The notes beneath the pieces were generated by a model. It saw only the letters and a list, made by a program, of their open reading frames with translations. It had not been told where the DNA came from and ran no database searches. From contig CAYVOX010000014.1 in assembly GCA_964453035.1 (NCBI GenBank), positions 1 to 37,577 on the forward strand: a stretch of DNA of 37,577 bases, read 5' to 3'. Positions 24,163 through 32,974 of this stretch are shown here, piece by piece (position 1 is the first letter of the stretch; each line of letters starts with the position of its first letter). The translations under genes and the position numbers were made by a program. Origin of the DNA: CAYVOX01 sp964453035. Its GTDB lineage: Bacteria > Chloroflexota > Anaerolineae > Anaerolineales > Anaerolineaceae.

Positions 24163-25185
24163 ATGGATAAACCAATCGACGCATTACTGGAAGTCAAAGG
24201 ATTAAAAACTTACTTCTTTATGGATGAGGGCACCGTTAAAGCTGTGGAAGAGGCTGATTTCACCATTTGCCGCGGACAGACCGTGGGCGTGGTGGGCGAA
24301 AGCGGCTGCGGCAAGAGCGTGACAGCTTTCTCCATCCTGCAACTGGTAGAAAAACCTGGTCGCATCGTCTCAGGGCAGGTTCTGTTTCACCGCAAGGACG
24401 GCGAGATTGTGGATCTGGTTAAAATGGGCACGCGCGGCAGAGAAATTCGGCACGTGCGCGGTGGAGAGATCTCGATGATCTTCCAGGAACCAATGGTTTC
24501 ACTGAGCATGATGCACACCATTGGTGACCAGATTAGTGAAGCCATTCTGCTACATCAGAAGGTGAGCAAGGCGGAAGCAAGCCGCCTGGCGGTGGAGATG
24601 CTCGGCAAAGTGGGTATTCCCAGGCCGGAAGAACGCGTGAATGCTTACCCCTTTCAGCTTTCCGGAGGCATGCGTCAGCGGGCTATGATTGCCATGGCGC
24701 TGGTTTGCCGCCCTGCGCTGCTCATCGCGGATGAACCGACCACCGCCCTGGATGTGACCACTCAGGCTCAGATCTTGGAGTTGATGAATGACCTGCAGAA
24801 AGAATTAGGCATGGCCATTATGATCATCACCCACAACCTGGGCGTGGTAGCTGAGACCTGCCAGGAAGTTATTGTGATGTACCTGGGTGAGATTGTTGAA
24901 CATGCGCCGGTCAACCAGCTCTTTCACGACCCGCTTCATCCCTACACTCAAGCCCTCCTCAAATCGATTCCAGTGTTGGGGCGGAGCAAGCAGGGAAAGC
25001 TTGATCCCATCTCTGGAGCAGTGCCCGACCCATACAATCGCCCAACTGGCTGCCCTTTCCACCCGCGCTGTGCCAAAATGATGCCCGGTGTGTGTGATGC
25101 CAGGCATCCCGACCTGGTCAGGCAGAAAGATGGCCGCCTGGTGCGCTGTTTGCTCTACCAATCACCTGCGGAAAGAGGAGGTTGA
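24163..25185 (+). CDS. Opp/Dpp ABC transporter ATPase (OppD/DppD type)
   Basis: This 340-residue ATP-binding subunit has Walker A GESGCGKS (residues 45-52), the ABC signature LSGGMRQRA and Walker B LLIADEPTTALD. The C-terminal oligopeptide-transporter extension carries the cysteine-containing segment GCPFHPRCAKMMPGVCD typical of OppD/DppD. It powers import together with the next gene, whose ATG is 2 nt after this stop. All catalytic motifs are intact. The energising role is secure by family; the identity of the cargo comes from the adjacent glycosidases, not from this protein. Confidence 0.93.
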   Translation: MDKPIDALLEVKGLKTYFFMDEGTVKAVEEADFTICRGQTVGVVGESGCGKSVTAFSILQLVEKPGRIVSGQVLFHRKDGEIVDLVKMGTRGREIRHVRGGEISMIFQEPMVSLSMMHTIGDQISEAILLHQKVSKAEASRLAVEMLGKVGIPRPEERVNAYPFQLSGGMRQRAMIAMALVCRPALLIADEPTTALDVTTQAQILELMNDLQKELGMAIMIITHNLGVVAETCQEVIVMYLGEIVEHAPVNQLFHDPLHPYTQALLKSIPVLGRSKQGKLDPISGAVPDPYNRPTGCPFHPRCAKMMPGVCDARHPDLVRQKDGRLVRCLLYQSPAERGG

Positions 25186-25187
25186 GA

Positions 25188-26207
25188 ATGGAAGATAATC
25201 TAATCGCCCTCAACAATGTTAAGATGCATTTTCCTCTCTCCAAAGGTCTGTTTAACCGGGCTGCCGGTGTGGTGCGCGCCGTGGATGACGTGAACCTGGC
25301 TGTCAAACCTGGAGAAACGCTTGGCCTGGTGGGTGAAAGTGGATGCGGAAAAACAACCGTCGGGCGCTGCATTGCCCGCGCCTACACCCCTACCGCCGGG
25401 CAAATTCTTTTCAGAGGCGCTGATGGATCTGTTGACCTGGCTACCCTTCCCGAAAAGGATCTCTTCCCTTACCGCCGCCAGATTCGCATGATTTTCCAGG
25501 ACCCGTATGCCTCGCTCAATCCGCGCATGACTGTACTGCAAATTGTCAGTGAGCCGCTCAAAATCCATAAAATTGCTCACGGTAAAGAGTTGGAGGAACG
25601 AGTGGCTCGCCTGTTGGAGCGAGTGGGGTTACGCCCGGAATATATGCGTCGCTACCCGCATGCTTTCTCTGGTGGACAGCGCCAGCGGATCGGCATTGCC
25701 CGTGCCCTGGCACTTGAGCCCAGGTTAGTCATTGCTGATGAAGCCGTCTCTGCGTTGGACGTCTCTGTGCAGGCTCAGATTCTAAATCTGCTGGCTGAAC
25801 TCCAGGCTGAATTCAAGCTAACCTATATCTTCATTTCGCATGACCTGAGCGTTGTGGAATATGTAGCGGATCGCGTGGCGGTGATGTACGTGGGCAAGCT
25901 GGTGGAAGTTGCCTCCACGCATGCTATCTTTGGGGCTCCCAGGCACCCCTACACTGAAGCGCTACTTTCTGCGGTGCCCAAGCCTGACCCGCTGCTTAAA
26001 TCTCAGCGCATCATCCTGGAAGGCGACGTGGCGGACCCGGCTCACCCACCCTCAGGTTGTTATTTTCACCCGCGCTGCCGTTTTGCGCAACAACGCTGCC
26101 GTACTGAGCCGCCGCCTTTGCTTGAAGTGACCCCTGGACACTGGTCAGCCTGCCACTTTTCAACAGAGTTGAGCCTGACAGGGATTCCGCTCACCCCACA
26201 AAATTGA
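25188..26207 (+). CDS. Opp/Dpp ABC transporter ATPase (OppF/DppF type)
   Basis: This 339-residue ATPase is the partner of the preceding subunit. Walker A reads GESGCGKT, the signature region FSGGQRQRIGIARALAL and Walker B LVIADEAVSALD, with Ala where Pro is more usual before VSALD. The C-terminal segment GCYFHPRCRFAQQRCR again carries the cysteine motif of this transporter family. AGGAGG ends 6 nt before the ATG at 25188, so that ATG is preferred to the TTG two codons upstream. The gene ends 19 bp before the GH88 gene, in the same direction, placing import and breakdown in one operon. Confidence 0.93.
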   Translation: MEDNLIALNNVKMHFPLSKGLFNRAAGVVRAVDDVNLAVKPGETLGLVGESGCGKTTVGRCIARAYTPTAGQILFRGADGSVDLATLPEKDLFPYRRQIRMIFQDPYASLNPRMTVLQIVSEPLKIHKIAHGKELEERVARLLERVGLRPEYMRRYPHAFSGGQRQRIGIARALALEPRLVIADEAVSALDVSVQAQILNLLAELQAEFKLTYIFISHDLSVVEYVADRVAVMYVGKLVEVASTHAIFGAPRHPYTEALLSAVPKPDPLLKSQRIILEGDVADPAHPPSGCYFHPRCRFAQQRCRTEPPPLLEVTPGHWSACHFSTELSLTGIPLTPQN

Positions 26208-26226
26208 TCCAAGCCAGAGGAAGCCT

Positions 26227-27399
26227 ATGCCTGACCAATTGCTCCCGTTTGACATTGATGAAGCTGTTCGATTTGCCATTCAGAAGGTGGACGAGAACCT
26301 GGTTCCATTCATGGACGTTTATCCGGCTGATGTGAGCAGTGAGAATGTCTATCCCATTCGCCGCGGCTATGGTGGACAGCCTGATGGTGCTAACATCGGC
26401 TGGACACCCGGATTTTGGCCGGGCATGATATGGTTAGCCTACGAACTTTCTGGTGAGTCGCGATTCCGCGAGGCTGGTGAACACCACGTTCAAAGTTTCC
26501 TGCGCCGCATTGAGTACCGGGTGGACGTGGAGATCCACGACCTGGGCTTTATGTATTCTCCCACCTGTGTGGCAGCCTGGAAGCTGGTTAATAATAGTGA
26601 TGGACGCAAAGCGGCATTAATGGCGGCTGACACCCTGATGACTCGCTTCTGGCAAGCTCCAGGTATCTTTCAAGCATGGGGTGGAATGAATGATCCCAAC
26701 GAACGTGGGCGCACGATTATTGACAGCCTTATGAACATGCCTTTGCTTTACTGGGCCAGCCTGGAAACTGGAGATCAGACCTACCACCAGGCTGCCCACC
26801 GACACACCCTCCAGGTATGCAACCACTTCATTCGCCCTGACCAGACCACCTTTCATACCTACTATTTTGATGTGTCCACTGGTGCGGGGTTATATGGCCG
26901 TACTGCACAGGGTGCTTTTGATGATTCCTGCTGGGCGCGCGGCCAGGCCTGGGGTATTTATGGTTTTGCGCTGAATTATCGTTATACCGGCGACATGACC
27001 TTGCTTGAAACCGCTTGTCGCCTGGCGGATTACTTCCTGGCAAAACTGCCGGATGACAAAGTTGCTTACTGGGATCTTATCTTTGGTGAGGGCTCAGGTG
27101 AAGAGCGCGATTCCTCAGCAGCCGCAATTGCTGCCTGCGGCTTGATGGAAATTGCCAGCCTTCTACCGCCTGGTTCCGCACAGGCTGGCACGTATCACAC
27201 CATGGCGCTAAAGATAATGACCTCTCTGGCAGGAAATTACACCAGCATTAAACAGGTAACTTCCAACGCCATTCTGTTGCACGGCGTGGCTCATAAACCC
27301 GGTGGGGTAGGCGTTGATGAAGCCAATCTATGGGGGGATTATTTCTACTTAGAAGCCCTGGCTCGTGTAAAGCTGCCGGGTTGGAATCTGTACTGGTAA
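26227..27399 (+). CDS. GH88 unsaturated glucuronyl hydrolase
   Basis: This 390-residue cytoplasmic alpha/alpha-barrel enzyme (no signal peptide) removes unsaturated uronic acid from the non-reducing end of oligosaccharides released by polysaccharide lyases. Residues match the well-studied Bacillus sp. GL1 enzyme with a constant offset of 17: D105 (EIHDLGFMY) for Asp88, D166 (TIIDSLMN) for Asp149, H210 for His193, R238 for Arg221 and W242 for Trp225. The offset comparison is from memory. The DSSAAAIAACGL motif of the family is also present. No polysaccharide lyase lies in the window, so the substrate oligosaccharide must come from other genes or other organisms. AGAGGAAG precedes the ATG. Confidence 0.9.
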   Translation: MPDQLLPFDIDEAVRFAIQKVDENLVPFMDVYPADVSSENVYPIRRGYGGQPDGANIGWTPGFWPGMIWLAYELSGESRFREAGEHHVQSFLRRIEYRVDVEIHDLGFMYSPTCVAAWKLVNNSDGRKAALMAADTLMTRFWQAPGIFQAWGGMNDPNERGRTIIDSLMNMPLLYWASLETGDQTYHQAAHRHTLQVCNHFIRPDQTTFHTYYFDVSTGAGLYGRTAQGAFDDSCWARGQAWGIYGFALNYRYTGDMTLLETACRLADYFLAKLPDDKVAYWDLIFGEGSGEERDSSAAAIAACGLMEIASLLPPGSAQAGTYHTMALKIMTSLAGNYTSIKQVTSNAILLHGVAHKPGGVGVDEANLWGDYFYLEALARVKLPGWNLYW

Positions 27400-27408
27400 A
27401 GGAACAAT

Positions 27409-28428
27409 ATGAAACTCACCCGCCATCCTGCAAATCCAATTCTCTCTCCTAATCCAGAAAACGCATGGGAATCTCTGGTCACAACCAACCCTGGTGCCTG
27501 GTACGAGGAACGCGAAGGTGTAGTGTACCTGCTTTATCGCGCCGCAGGTGCCGATTTAGCGCACCACATCTATTTTGGCCTGGCTACCAGCACAGACGGT
27601 GTAAACTTCAAGCGTCAGTCCAGCCTGCCTGTTTTTGGCCCCAGCGTTGACGGTCTGGATGCTGGTTGCGTGGAAGACCCGCGTGTGGTGAAGATGGGTG
27701 AGTGGTTCTACGTGACCTATGCCGCCCGTCCTTATCCGCCCGGTCAATACTGGAAGGCTGAGGAAGGCCGTCCAACCATCTGGAATGAGTTCCCGGATGA
27801 AGCCCCCCGGCTTTTACGCACCAACGCTACCACCACCAGCCTGGCGCTCACTCGCGATTTTGTGAACTGGAAGCGGGCTGGTTTATTGACCCGTCCTGTG
27901 GATGATGACCGTGACGTGATTTTGTTTCCCGAGAAGATAAACGGACAATTCGTCAAGATTCACAGGCCTATGAATTGGGTAGGCGCGCAATACGGAACTG
28001 AATTTCCAGCTATGTGGATCAGTTACGGTGATGATCTTTTGAACTGGGGCGAAAGCAGGCTGTTGATCAAAGCTGAGTTGGGGTGGGAAAATAAAAAGAT
28101 TGGCGGCAATACGCCGCCCATTCGTACCCGAGATGGTTGGCTGACGCTCTACCATGCAGTGGGCTCGGATGGGCACTACCGATTGGGTGCGTTGCTGCTC
28201 GATCTGAACGATCCCAGCCGGGTGATTGGGCGAAGCCGCGACTGGTTGCTTCAACCAGAAGAATGGTACGAACTTAATGGCTATTACCCCGGGGTTTGTT
28301 TTCCATGCGGCAAGGTCATCATAGACGGCACGTTATTTGTTTATTATGGCGGTGCGGATAAATATATCGGCCTGGCTACCTGCCAGTTGGAAGAGCTATT
28401 GGATGATCTCAGGCGTCATTCGGCATAA
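27409..28428 (+). CDS. GH130 family beta-mannoside phosphorylase/hydrolase-like protein
   Basis: This 339-residue five-bladed beta-propeller protein of GH130 has the family motif C-V-E89-D90-P-R (LDAGCVEDPRVVKMGEWFYV), where the Asp is the catalytic residue. Repeated blade signatures are visible: YLLYRAAGAD, YVTYAARPYP, LYHAVGSDGHYRLGALLLDL and FVYYGGADKYIGLA. GH130 members phosphorolyse or hydrolyse beta-1,2 or beta-1,4 mannosides and related linkages. I cannot tell phosphorylase from hydrolase without an alignment of the phosphate-binding basic residues. It is 9 bp after the GH88 gene and cytoplasmic, so it would process imported oligosaccharides after the uronic acid is removed. Confidence 0.88.
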   Translation: MKLTRHPANPILSPNPENAWESLVTTNPGAWYEEREGVVYLLYRAAGADLAHHIYFGLATSTDGVNFKRQSSLPVFGPSVDGLDAGCVEDPRVVKMGEWFYVTYAARPYPPGQYWKAEEGRPTIWNEFPDEAPRLLRTNATTTSLALTRDFVNWKRAGLLTRPVDDDRDVILFPEKINGQFVKIHRPMNWVGAQYGTEFPAMWISYGDDLLNWGESRLLIKAELGWENKKIGGNTPPIRTRDGWLTLYHAVGSDGHYRLGALLLDLNDPSRVIGRSRDWLLQPEEWYELNGYYPGVCFPCGKVIIDGTLFVYYGGADKYIGLATCQLEELLDDLRRHSA

Positions 28429-28430
28429 TA

Positions 28431-29546
28431 ATGAACCATGACCTTCAGATTTACCAGCATCGCAGCAGACTGAGTTGCACCCGCTCGGCTCTTGCTGAAG
28501 GCAACCTGACGCTTGGTTTTACCGGCGGCTCGATCACCGAAGCGCGTGTTGACTGGAACTGGCCGGAAGCGGTTTGTGCCTGGTTTCTGGAAGCCTTTCC
28601 CGGGCTGCGACTGCGGGTTGAGAATATCGCTCTGGGTGCTACCGGCAGTGACCTGGCGGTTTTCAGAGCGCGGCGAGACCTGGTGGAGCGCGGTTGTGAC
28701 CTGGTATTTGTGGAATTTGCCGTCAATGATGACGGCACGCCTCCTGAGAGGCGCATGCGCGCTCGCGAGGGATTGCTTCGCCAATTGCTGGAGGGAGAAG
28801 GGCGTGATGTTCTGCTGGTTTACACCTTTCACCAGCCAATGTATGCAGATATGATTGCCGGTCGGGTACCAGCCAGCATCGCCGATTTTGAACGACTTGG
28901 GCAGCATTACAACATTGGATCGATCTGGGCGGGACTGTACGCCTTGCGCGAGGTTCAGCGCGGAAGCATGCGTTGGGAAGAGTGGTTGCCTGATGGACTA
29001 CACCCGCAATTTCGCGGCAGCTTGAGTTATGCTCAGAGTGTGATTGGTTTTCTTGAGAGAGAATTGAGTCTATCCGGTACTCAGCATGGGATGTCGTCGT
29101 TGCCTGTCCCTCTGGATGTTGCTCATTGGGGTAATACGCGGATCTTGCCATTCGACAAGGTTTGCTGGAACGGTCCGTGGCAGGTGCGCCGTTCAGCTCG
29201 CCAGGCAGCAATGGATGAAATCCTGTTCACACCTGCGGTTGGCGCGTGCCTTGAGTTTGACTTCGAAGGAACTGCTCTGATGCTGGGTTTTGATTTTGGC
29301 AAGGCTTCAGCCGAGTTTCGCTTCCGGGTGGATGATGACGATTGGCAGGTCTCAGAAAGGGACCGTCCGGACTGGTGCGGTAATGATGGCTGGTACCGTA
29401 TATTCTGTGTTGCTGAGAATTTGAAGCCGGGTCGGCACCATTTTGAGCTCGAAGTTGTTCACGCCAATCCCAATGCTGATCCTACATTGGCTGGGCGCGT
29501 CACCGGAACTAACTTTGCGTTAGCGTTGATTGGATCTATTGCATAA
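28431..29546 (+). CDS. SGNH/GDSL hydrolase, probable carbohydrate esterase
   Basis: This 371-residue protein has the four SGNH blocks in the first ~200 residues: nucleophile S34 in FTGGSIT, the Gly block in LGATGSD (68-74), N99 in EFAVND, and D188-x-x-H191 in LPDGLHP. A C-terminal beta-sandwich-like domain follows (about 215-371: ACLEFDFEGTALMLGFDFG). No signal peptide is seen. Similar two-domain proteins in glycan loci remove acetyl or other acyl groups from oligosaccharides. The ATG starts 2 nt after the GH130 stop, so translation is probably coupled. It is the last gene of the operon. Deacylation of an esterified uronic-acid-containing oligosaccharide is the inferred job. Confidence 0.85.
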   Translation: MNHDLQIYQHRSRLSCTRSALAEGNLTLGFTGGSITEARVDWNWPEAVCAWFLEAFPGLRLRVENIALGATGSDLAVFRARRDLVERGCDLVFVEFAVNDDGTPPERRMRAREGLLRQLLEGEGRDVLLVYTFHQPMYADMIAGRVPASIADFERLGQHYNIGSIWAGLYALREVQRGSMRWEEWLPDGLHPQFRGSLSYAQSVIGFLERELSLSGTQHGMSSLPVPLDVAHWGNTRILPFDKVCWNGPWQVRRSARQAAMDEILFTPAVGACLEFDFEGTALMLGFDFGKASAEFRFRVDDDDWQVSERDRPDWCGNDGWYRIFCVAENLKPGRHHFELEVVHANPNADPTLAGRVTGTNFALALIGSIA

Positions 29547-29658
29547 AATAATCCGAATTAAACAAAATCATGCACCAAAATTCTTGCATTATTGTTCACA
29601 TGTTTTAATGTAATTTTCAAGAAGAAAGCTGAAACTGGGGAGAATCAGAGCCCTTTGC

Positions 29659-31242
29659 TTACCGCCTTCTACCTGTTTCCTTGATAACCTGATCTGCCGC
29701 GAGTTTGCCGGTGATGAGGGAGGTTGGCAAGCCTGCCGGGCTGTAGGTCCATTGACCCGCCTGAAGGATGCCCGGGATGGGGGTCTTGATGGCATTCATA
29801 ATCTTGGGTAGCCGGGACTCGGCTGGCATGGGATGATTGGTGAAAGCCCAGCCGACGATAGCGCCATCCGTAGTGCCGGCGTATTTTGCCATGGACACCG
29901 GGGTGGAGGAAAACTGAAACAGGATTTTTTCACCGAGACCCGGATAAATGGTTGAATTGAGGTTGCTGATGATGAGCGCATCGCAAAAGGCTTTAAATTC
30001 GTCGTACCACCCCTGCGTCTCAATGTGTTTGGTGAGGGTGTAGTCGAACAGCACGCTGATGACCAGTCCGGTCTTGCCCGCAGGGGTCAGAGAGCTATCA
30101 CGCAAAACGGGGATAGAAATCTCGTAGGTGGTCAGGGCGAAGAACTTCCGCAACCAGTCCTCGATGGTCTGGCGGTTGCCACCCTGTGGGATGGGTCCGG
30201 CAGTGGATTGGCCTTGCCGGGAGGGGGTGTAAAAGAAATGCTCGCTGGCGATATTTGAAAAATATGATGGATCCAGGTCCACTGCTAAAAACAGGGTGTA
30301 AACAGAGTCGTTGCCGACCTTATCGGCAATTAGATTGCGGCGTTCGATAAAGGCGACTTTTGTTTGCGGATCGGCAAAATTTTCCGGATTGATGGCGCGG
30401 TACAGGGCTTTTTGGTCTGCCGCCCAGATGAGCTGGTGGTAGGCATGGCTTTCACCGCGGGAATCGGTTACCTGTTTGTTATCCGGGTCAATGGATGTAA
30501 TGGCAGTCTCCGTTCGAATTGTGCCTCCGTGTGCCTTGATGAAGGCAACCATCTTTTCAACGAGCTTGCCGGTGCCTCCCAGGGGATAGTGATAATCCAG
30601 GTACAGGCTGATATAACTGAGGGCAAAGTAGGCCGGGGTTTGCTGGAAGAAGTGCTGTGAGATGATATCTAGCAGTTTCTGGTTCTGAGTATAGCGTTGT
30701 AGAAATTCCACAACCGGTGCCTGCATTCGATTAATCTTCGGAACAGTCAGGATGTATTTCACCATCCAGGGTAGGATAGCTTTAATGAAATAATCCCGGT
30801 CTTCTTTTACATCCAGGAAAACAGGGTTGTCTATCCCGTACTGGACTTTCATGTATTGCATGATGTTCTTAATCTGCCGGGTAATTGCTATGATTTCATC
30901 TTTACTTTCTGGATAGAGGTATTCAAGCAGGGACTGGTATGCCTGTACGTCTTCTTCCGTGGTGATGTGGATCACGCGGTCCTCGATGCCGAGGGAGATT
31001 TTGTTGCGCACGTACTGGATATCCAGCCCGAGTTTTTTCACCATAGGGAACAGGACGCCGGAATTTTCGGTGGCTCGGATGCCGCCATCGAAGATGAAGC
31101 CATCCCGCTCAAATGAATTCACCAGGCCCCCGCAAGCTTTTTCCTTCTCAAAAAGCAGCACCGACCGGCCAGCTTTCGCCAGAAAGGCAGCAGAGGTTAA
31201 TCCGGCCATTCCACCTCCAACAACAATGGCATCATAGTTCAT
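29659..31242 (-). CDS. FAD-dependent oxidoreductase, phytoene desaturase/retinol saturase-like
   Basis: This 527-residue flavoprotein has an N-terminal FAD Rossmann motif (DAIVVGGGMAGLTSAAFLA, residues 4-22), then FEKEKACGGLVNSFERDGF, and the C-terminal GAIVGWAF and PAGLPTSLITGKLAAD segments of the CrtI/CrtISO/RetSat group. Enzymes of this type desaturate, saturate or isomerise polyenes and lipids. The start is at MNYDAIVV, preceded by AAGGAG, overlapping the end of the upstream SDR gene by 11 bp. The substrate is not readable; carotenoid or another isoprenoid/lipid is inferred. The gene is last in a three-gene minus-strand operon with SDR and NTF2-like proteins. Confidence 0.8.
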   Translation of the reverse strand: MNYDAIVVGGGMAGLTSAAFLAKAGRSVLLFEKEKACGGLVNSFERDGFIFDGGIRATENSGVLFPMVKKLGLDIQYVRNKISLGIEDRVIHITTEEDVQAYQSLLEYLYPESKDEIIAITRQIKNIMQYMKVQYGIDNPVFLDVKEDRDYFIKAILPWMVKYILTVPKINRMQAPVVEFLQRYTQNQKLLDIISQHFFQQTPAYFALSYISLYLDYHYPLGGTGKLVEKMVAFIKAHGGTIRTETAITSIDPDNKQVTDSRGESHAYHQLIWAADQKALYRAINPENFADPQTKVAFIERRNLIADKVGNDSVYTLFLAVDLDPSYFSNIASEHFFYTPSRQGQSTAGPIPQGGNRQTIEDWLRKFFALTTYEISIPVLRDSSLTPAGKTGLVISVLFDYTLTKHIETQGWYDEFKAFCDALIISNLNSTIYPGLGEKILFQFSSTPVSMAKYAGTTDGAIVGWAFTNHPMPAESRLPKIMNAIKTPIPGILQAGQWTYSPAGLPTSLITGKLAADQVIKETGRRR

Positions 31243-32224
31243 GAGAACTCCTTTCACTGGCTGGAACGGACTGGAATCCGAGTGGGATGAATATGGACTG
31301 TAGTCCAAATTCAGGTGGAAGCCCGGCCAGTTCTTCGCTGGCCTTCCAGACGCGCTTGCCTAGCGAGCGGTCAAGGGCGTGGGGAGCGGGCTTTTCGTCA
31401 ATGGTGAGATTGAAGAACCTTCCGTTGACTTCGGCCATTTCGGGCGCGGCGGCCAGGTAATAGATGGCTTCTCCGGATATGACCGGGTCTTTGAGAATCG
31501 GCCAGAGCAAGTAGCGCTGGTACCACTGGTAGATCCGACCGTTGTTCATGCCAATCATGGTGCGCACATTCCCGGGATGCATGGCGTTAATCGTCACGCC
31601 TGTGCCTTGCAGGCGGTCAGCTAGCTCCCAGACGGTTAGAAGCTGAGCCGTCTTGGCCGCTCCGTAGCCCTGCAGGCCGCGATAGCGGCGCTTTGCCCAG
31701 GCAAGATCGTCCAGGTCCAAACCTCCGAAGCGGTGCCCTTCAGAATTGACCTGGATGATACGAGCGGGGGCGCTTTCTAGCACTCTGGGAAGCAGCAGGC
31801 GGGTGAAAAGAAAGGATGCGAGGTGATTCACGTGAAAAACAAGCTCAGTGCCGCTCTCCGCGAGAATACGTTTGGTGTCGTGGATACCGGCATTGTTAAT
31901 CAGTACATCAATACGCGGGTATTCTTCCAGGATGTGTTCCGCGGCCTGGCGAACATCCGCCAGGTGGGAAAAATCTGCCTGAAGCACTTTGACTTGAGTT
32001 CCATAATCCTGTTCCAGTTCACGCTTTACATGCGCTGCCTTTTCAGGATTGCGGCACACCAGCACAAGGGATGCGCCGCCCTGCGCCAGGCGCCTGGCAG
32101 CGTGGTATCCCACGCCTGAGGTGGCCCCGGTGAGTACGCAGACACGGCCATCTAAGCGGGCATCGGTGGTCTTCTGGACCATACGGTCATTGGCGATAAA
32201 TTGAAGTTCTTCAGGCAGTTTCAA
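31232..32224 (-). CDS. short-chain dehydrogenase/reductase
   Basis: This 330-residue classical SDR, retinol-dehydrogenase-like, has the cofactor-binding TGATSGVGYHAA (residues 32-43), the structural NNAG in LINNAGIHD and the catalytic YGAAK with the upstream NSEG serine. It should oxidise or reduce a hydroxyl on a lipophilic substrate using NAD(P). About 28 residues precede the core and about 80 follow the active site, giving a long C-terminal part with possible membrane association (YQRYLLWPIL). It overlaps the FAD oxidoreductase gene, suggesting coupled expression and successive reactions. Its own start is 12 bp after the NTF2-like gene. Confidence 0.88.
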   Translation of the reverse strand: MKLPEELQFIANDRMVQKTTDARLDGRVCVLTGATSGVGYHAARRLAQGGASLVLVCRNPEKAAHVKRELEQDYGTQVKVLQADFSHLADVRQAAEHILEEYPRIDVLINNAGIHDTKRILAESGTELVFHVNHLASFLFTRLLLPRVLESAPARIIQVNSEGHRFGGLDLDDLAWAKRRYRGLQGYGAAKTAQLLTVWELADRLQGTGVTINAMHPGNVRTMIGMNNGRIYQWYQRYLLWPILKDPVISGEAIYYLAAAPEMAEVNGRFFNLTIDEKPAPHALDRSLGKRVWKASEELAGLPPEFGLQSIFIPLGFQSVPASERSSHEL

Positions 32225-32236
32225 AATTACCCTCTG

Positions 32237-32671
32237 TTATCCAAAGTGTTTGCGAACAAAGTTACGATAAGTTTTCTTAAAGTATGGAATTCCGTTGAAA
32301 ATATCTCCCCACAGGTCAAAATAATCGCGCTGGCGAATAATCAGGTTATCTTCCGTCAAAGTGAGTTTGGAACAACCAAAAACAGGCGTGGGAGGATATT
32401 TATTGAACATCATCACCATTTTCCATTCGAAGAAAATCTCTCCAGGTTGAATGGCTATAGCGGTAATCTCCATGCTCAATTGTTTGGCGCGGTGGGTGAG
32501 CCGCGCGCACATGGCTTTAAATTCCTCAATCCCCTCTATTCTTTGAATGACATCCTCAAAGACGATGTTCTCGTGGTAATAGGGGTAAATATGGGACCAA
32601 TCTGGTTTTCCGGTTGAATTGTAAGTTTTAGACCAAAGCTCCCGAAACCGTTCCGGGGTAAGAGGCTCCAT
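32237..32671 (-). CDS. NTF2/SnoaL-like domain protein
   Basis: This 144-residue single-domain protein has the SnoaL/NTF2-like cone fold pattern: an N-terminal helix region with YPYYHENIVFEDVIQRIEGIEEF, and a C-terminal sheet segment LIIRQRDYFDLWGDIF. Such proteins are small isomerases/cyclases (SnoaL, ketosteroid isomerase) or ligand-binding partners. Its position ahead of SDR and FAD oxidoreductase genes suggests a role in the same lipid or isoprenoid modification. AAGGAA lies 7 nt upstream of the start. No catalytic residue can be assigned with confidence. Confidence 0.7.
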   Translation of the reverse strand: MEPLTPERFRELWSKTYNSTGKPDWSHIYPYYHENIVFEDVIQRIEGIEEFKAMCARLTHRAKQLSMEITAIAIQPGEIFFEWKMVMMFNKYPPTPVFGCSKLTLTEDNLIIRQRDYFDLWGDIFNGIPYFKKTYRNFVRKHFG

Positions 32672-32974
32672 GTTGATTCCTTGTCAGCGCTTAAAGATAT
32701 TGTTCTATTTTAACACCGTATGCGATATTCGGGTTTGGGGCAGATACTCTCGGTTGGTTAGCTTTCAGGCGAAGAGGATGCAACAGGATTCTCTACAACT
32801 TTCAATCTGAAGATGATGTAATTGTAAAATAGCTATCTGATTTTGTGAATCGTTTGTACAATCGTTGGTAAGGGTAAGTAATACCTGATGAGGTGCTCTG
32901 ACTCTCTCGGGTACTGAGCCTGAGCGAATCCATTTTGTTCTTCACTGCATTGGCATTTCGAAAGGATTGGAATA
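32672..32974. other. 303-bp divergent intergenic region with a palindrome
   Basis: This region separates the NTF2-like operon (minus) and the alpha/beta hydrolase (plus). The clearest element is C-G-n-TTGTACAA-n-C-G at 32851-32864, a perfect palindrome apart from the n positions and a candidate repressor site. No convincing -35/-10 pair was seen for either gene, although TAAAAT occurs on the minus strand about 40 nt before the NTF2-like ATG. No coding sequence is supported. Confidence 0.4.

Noticed and set aside
32848..32866. Direct AATCGTT repeats 12 bp apart, like the cores of the deoC operator
   Set aside because: The site is better explained as a separate palindrome centred on TTGTACAA; the shared spacing with the LacI operator is probably chance.
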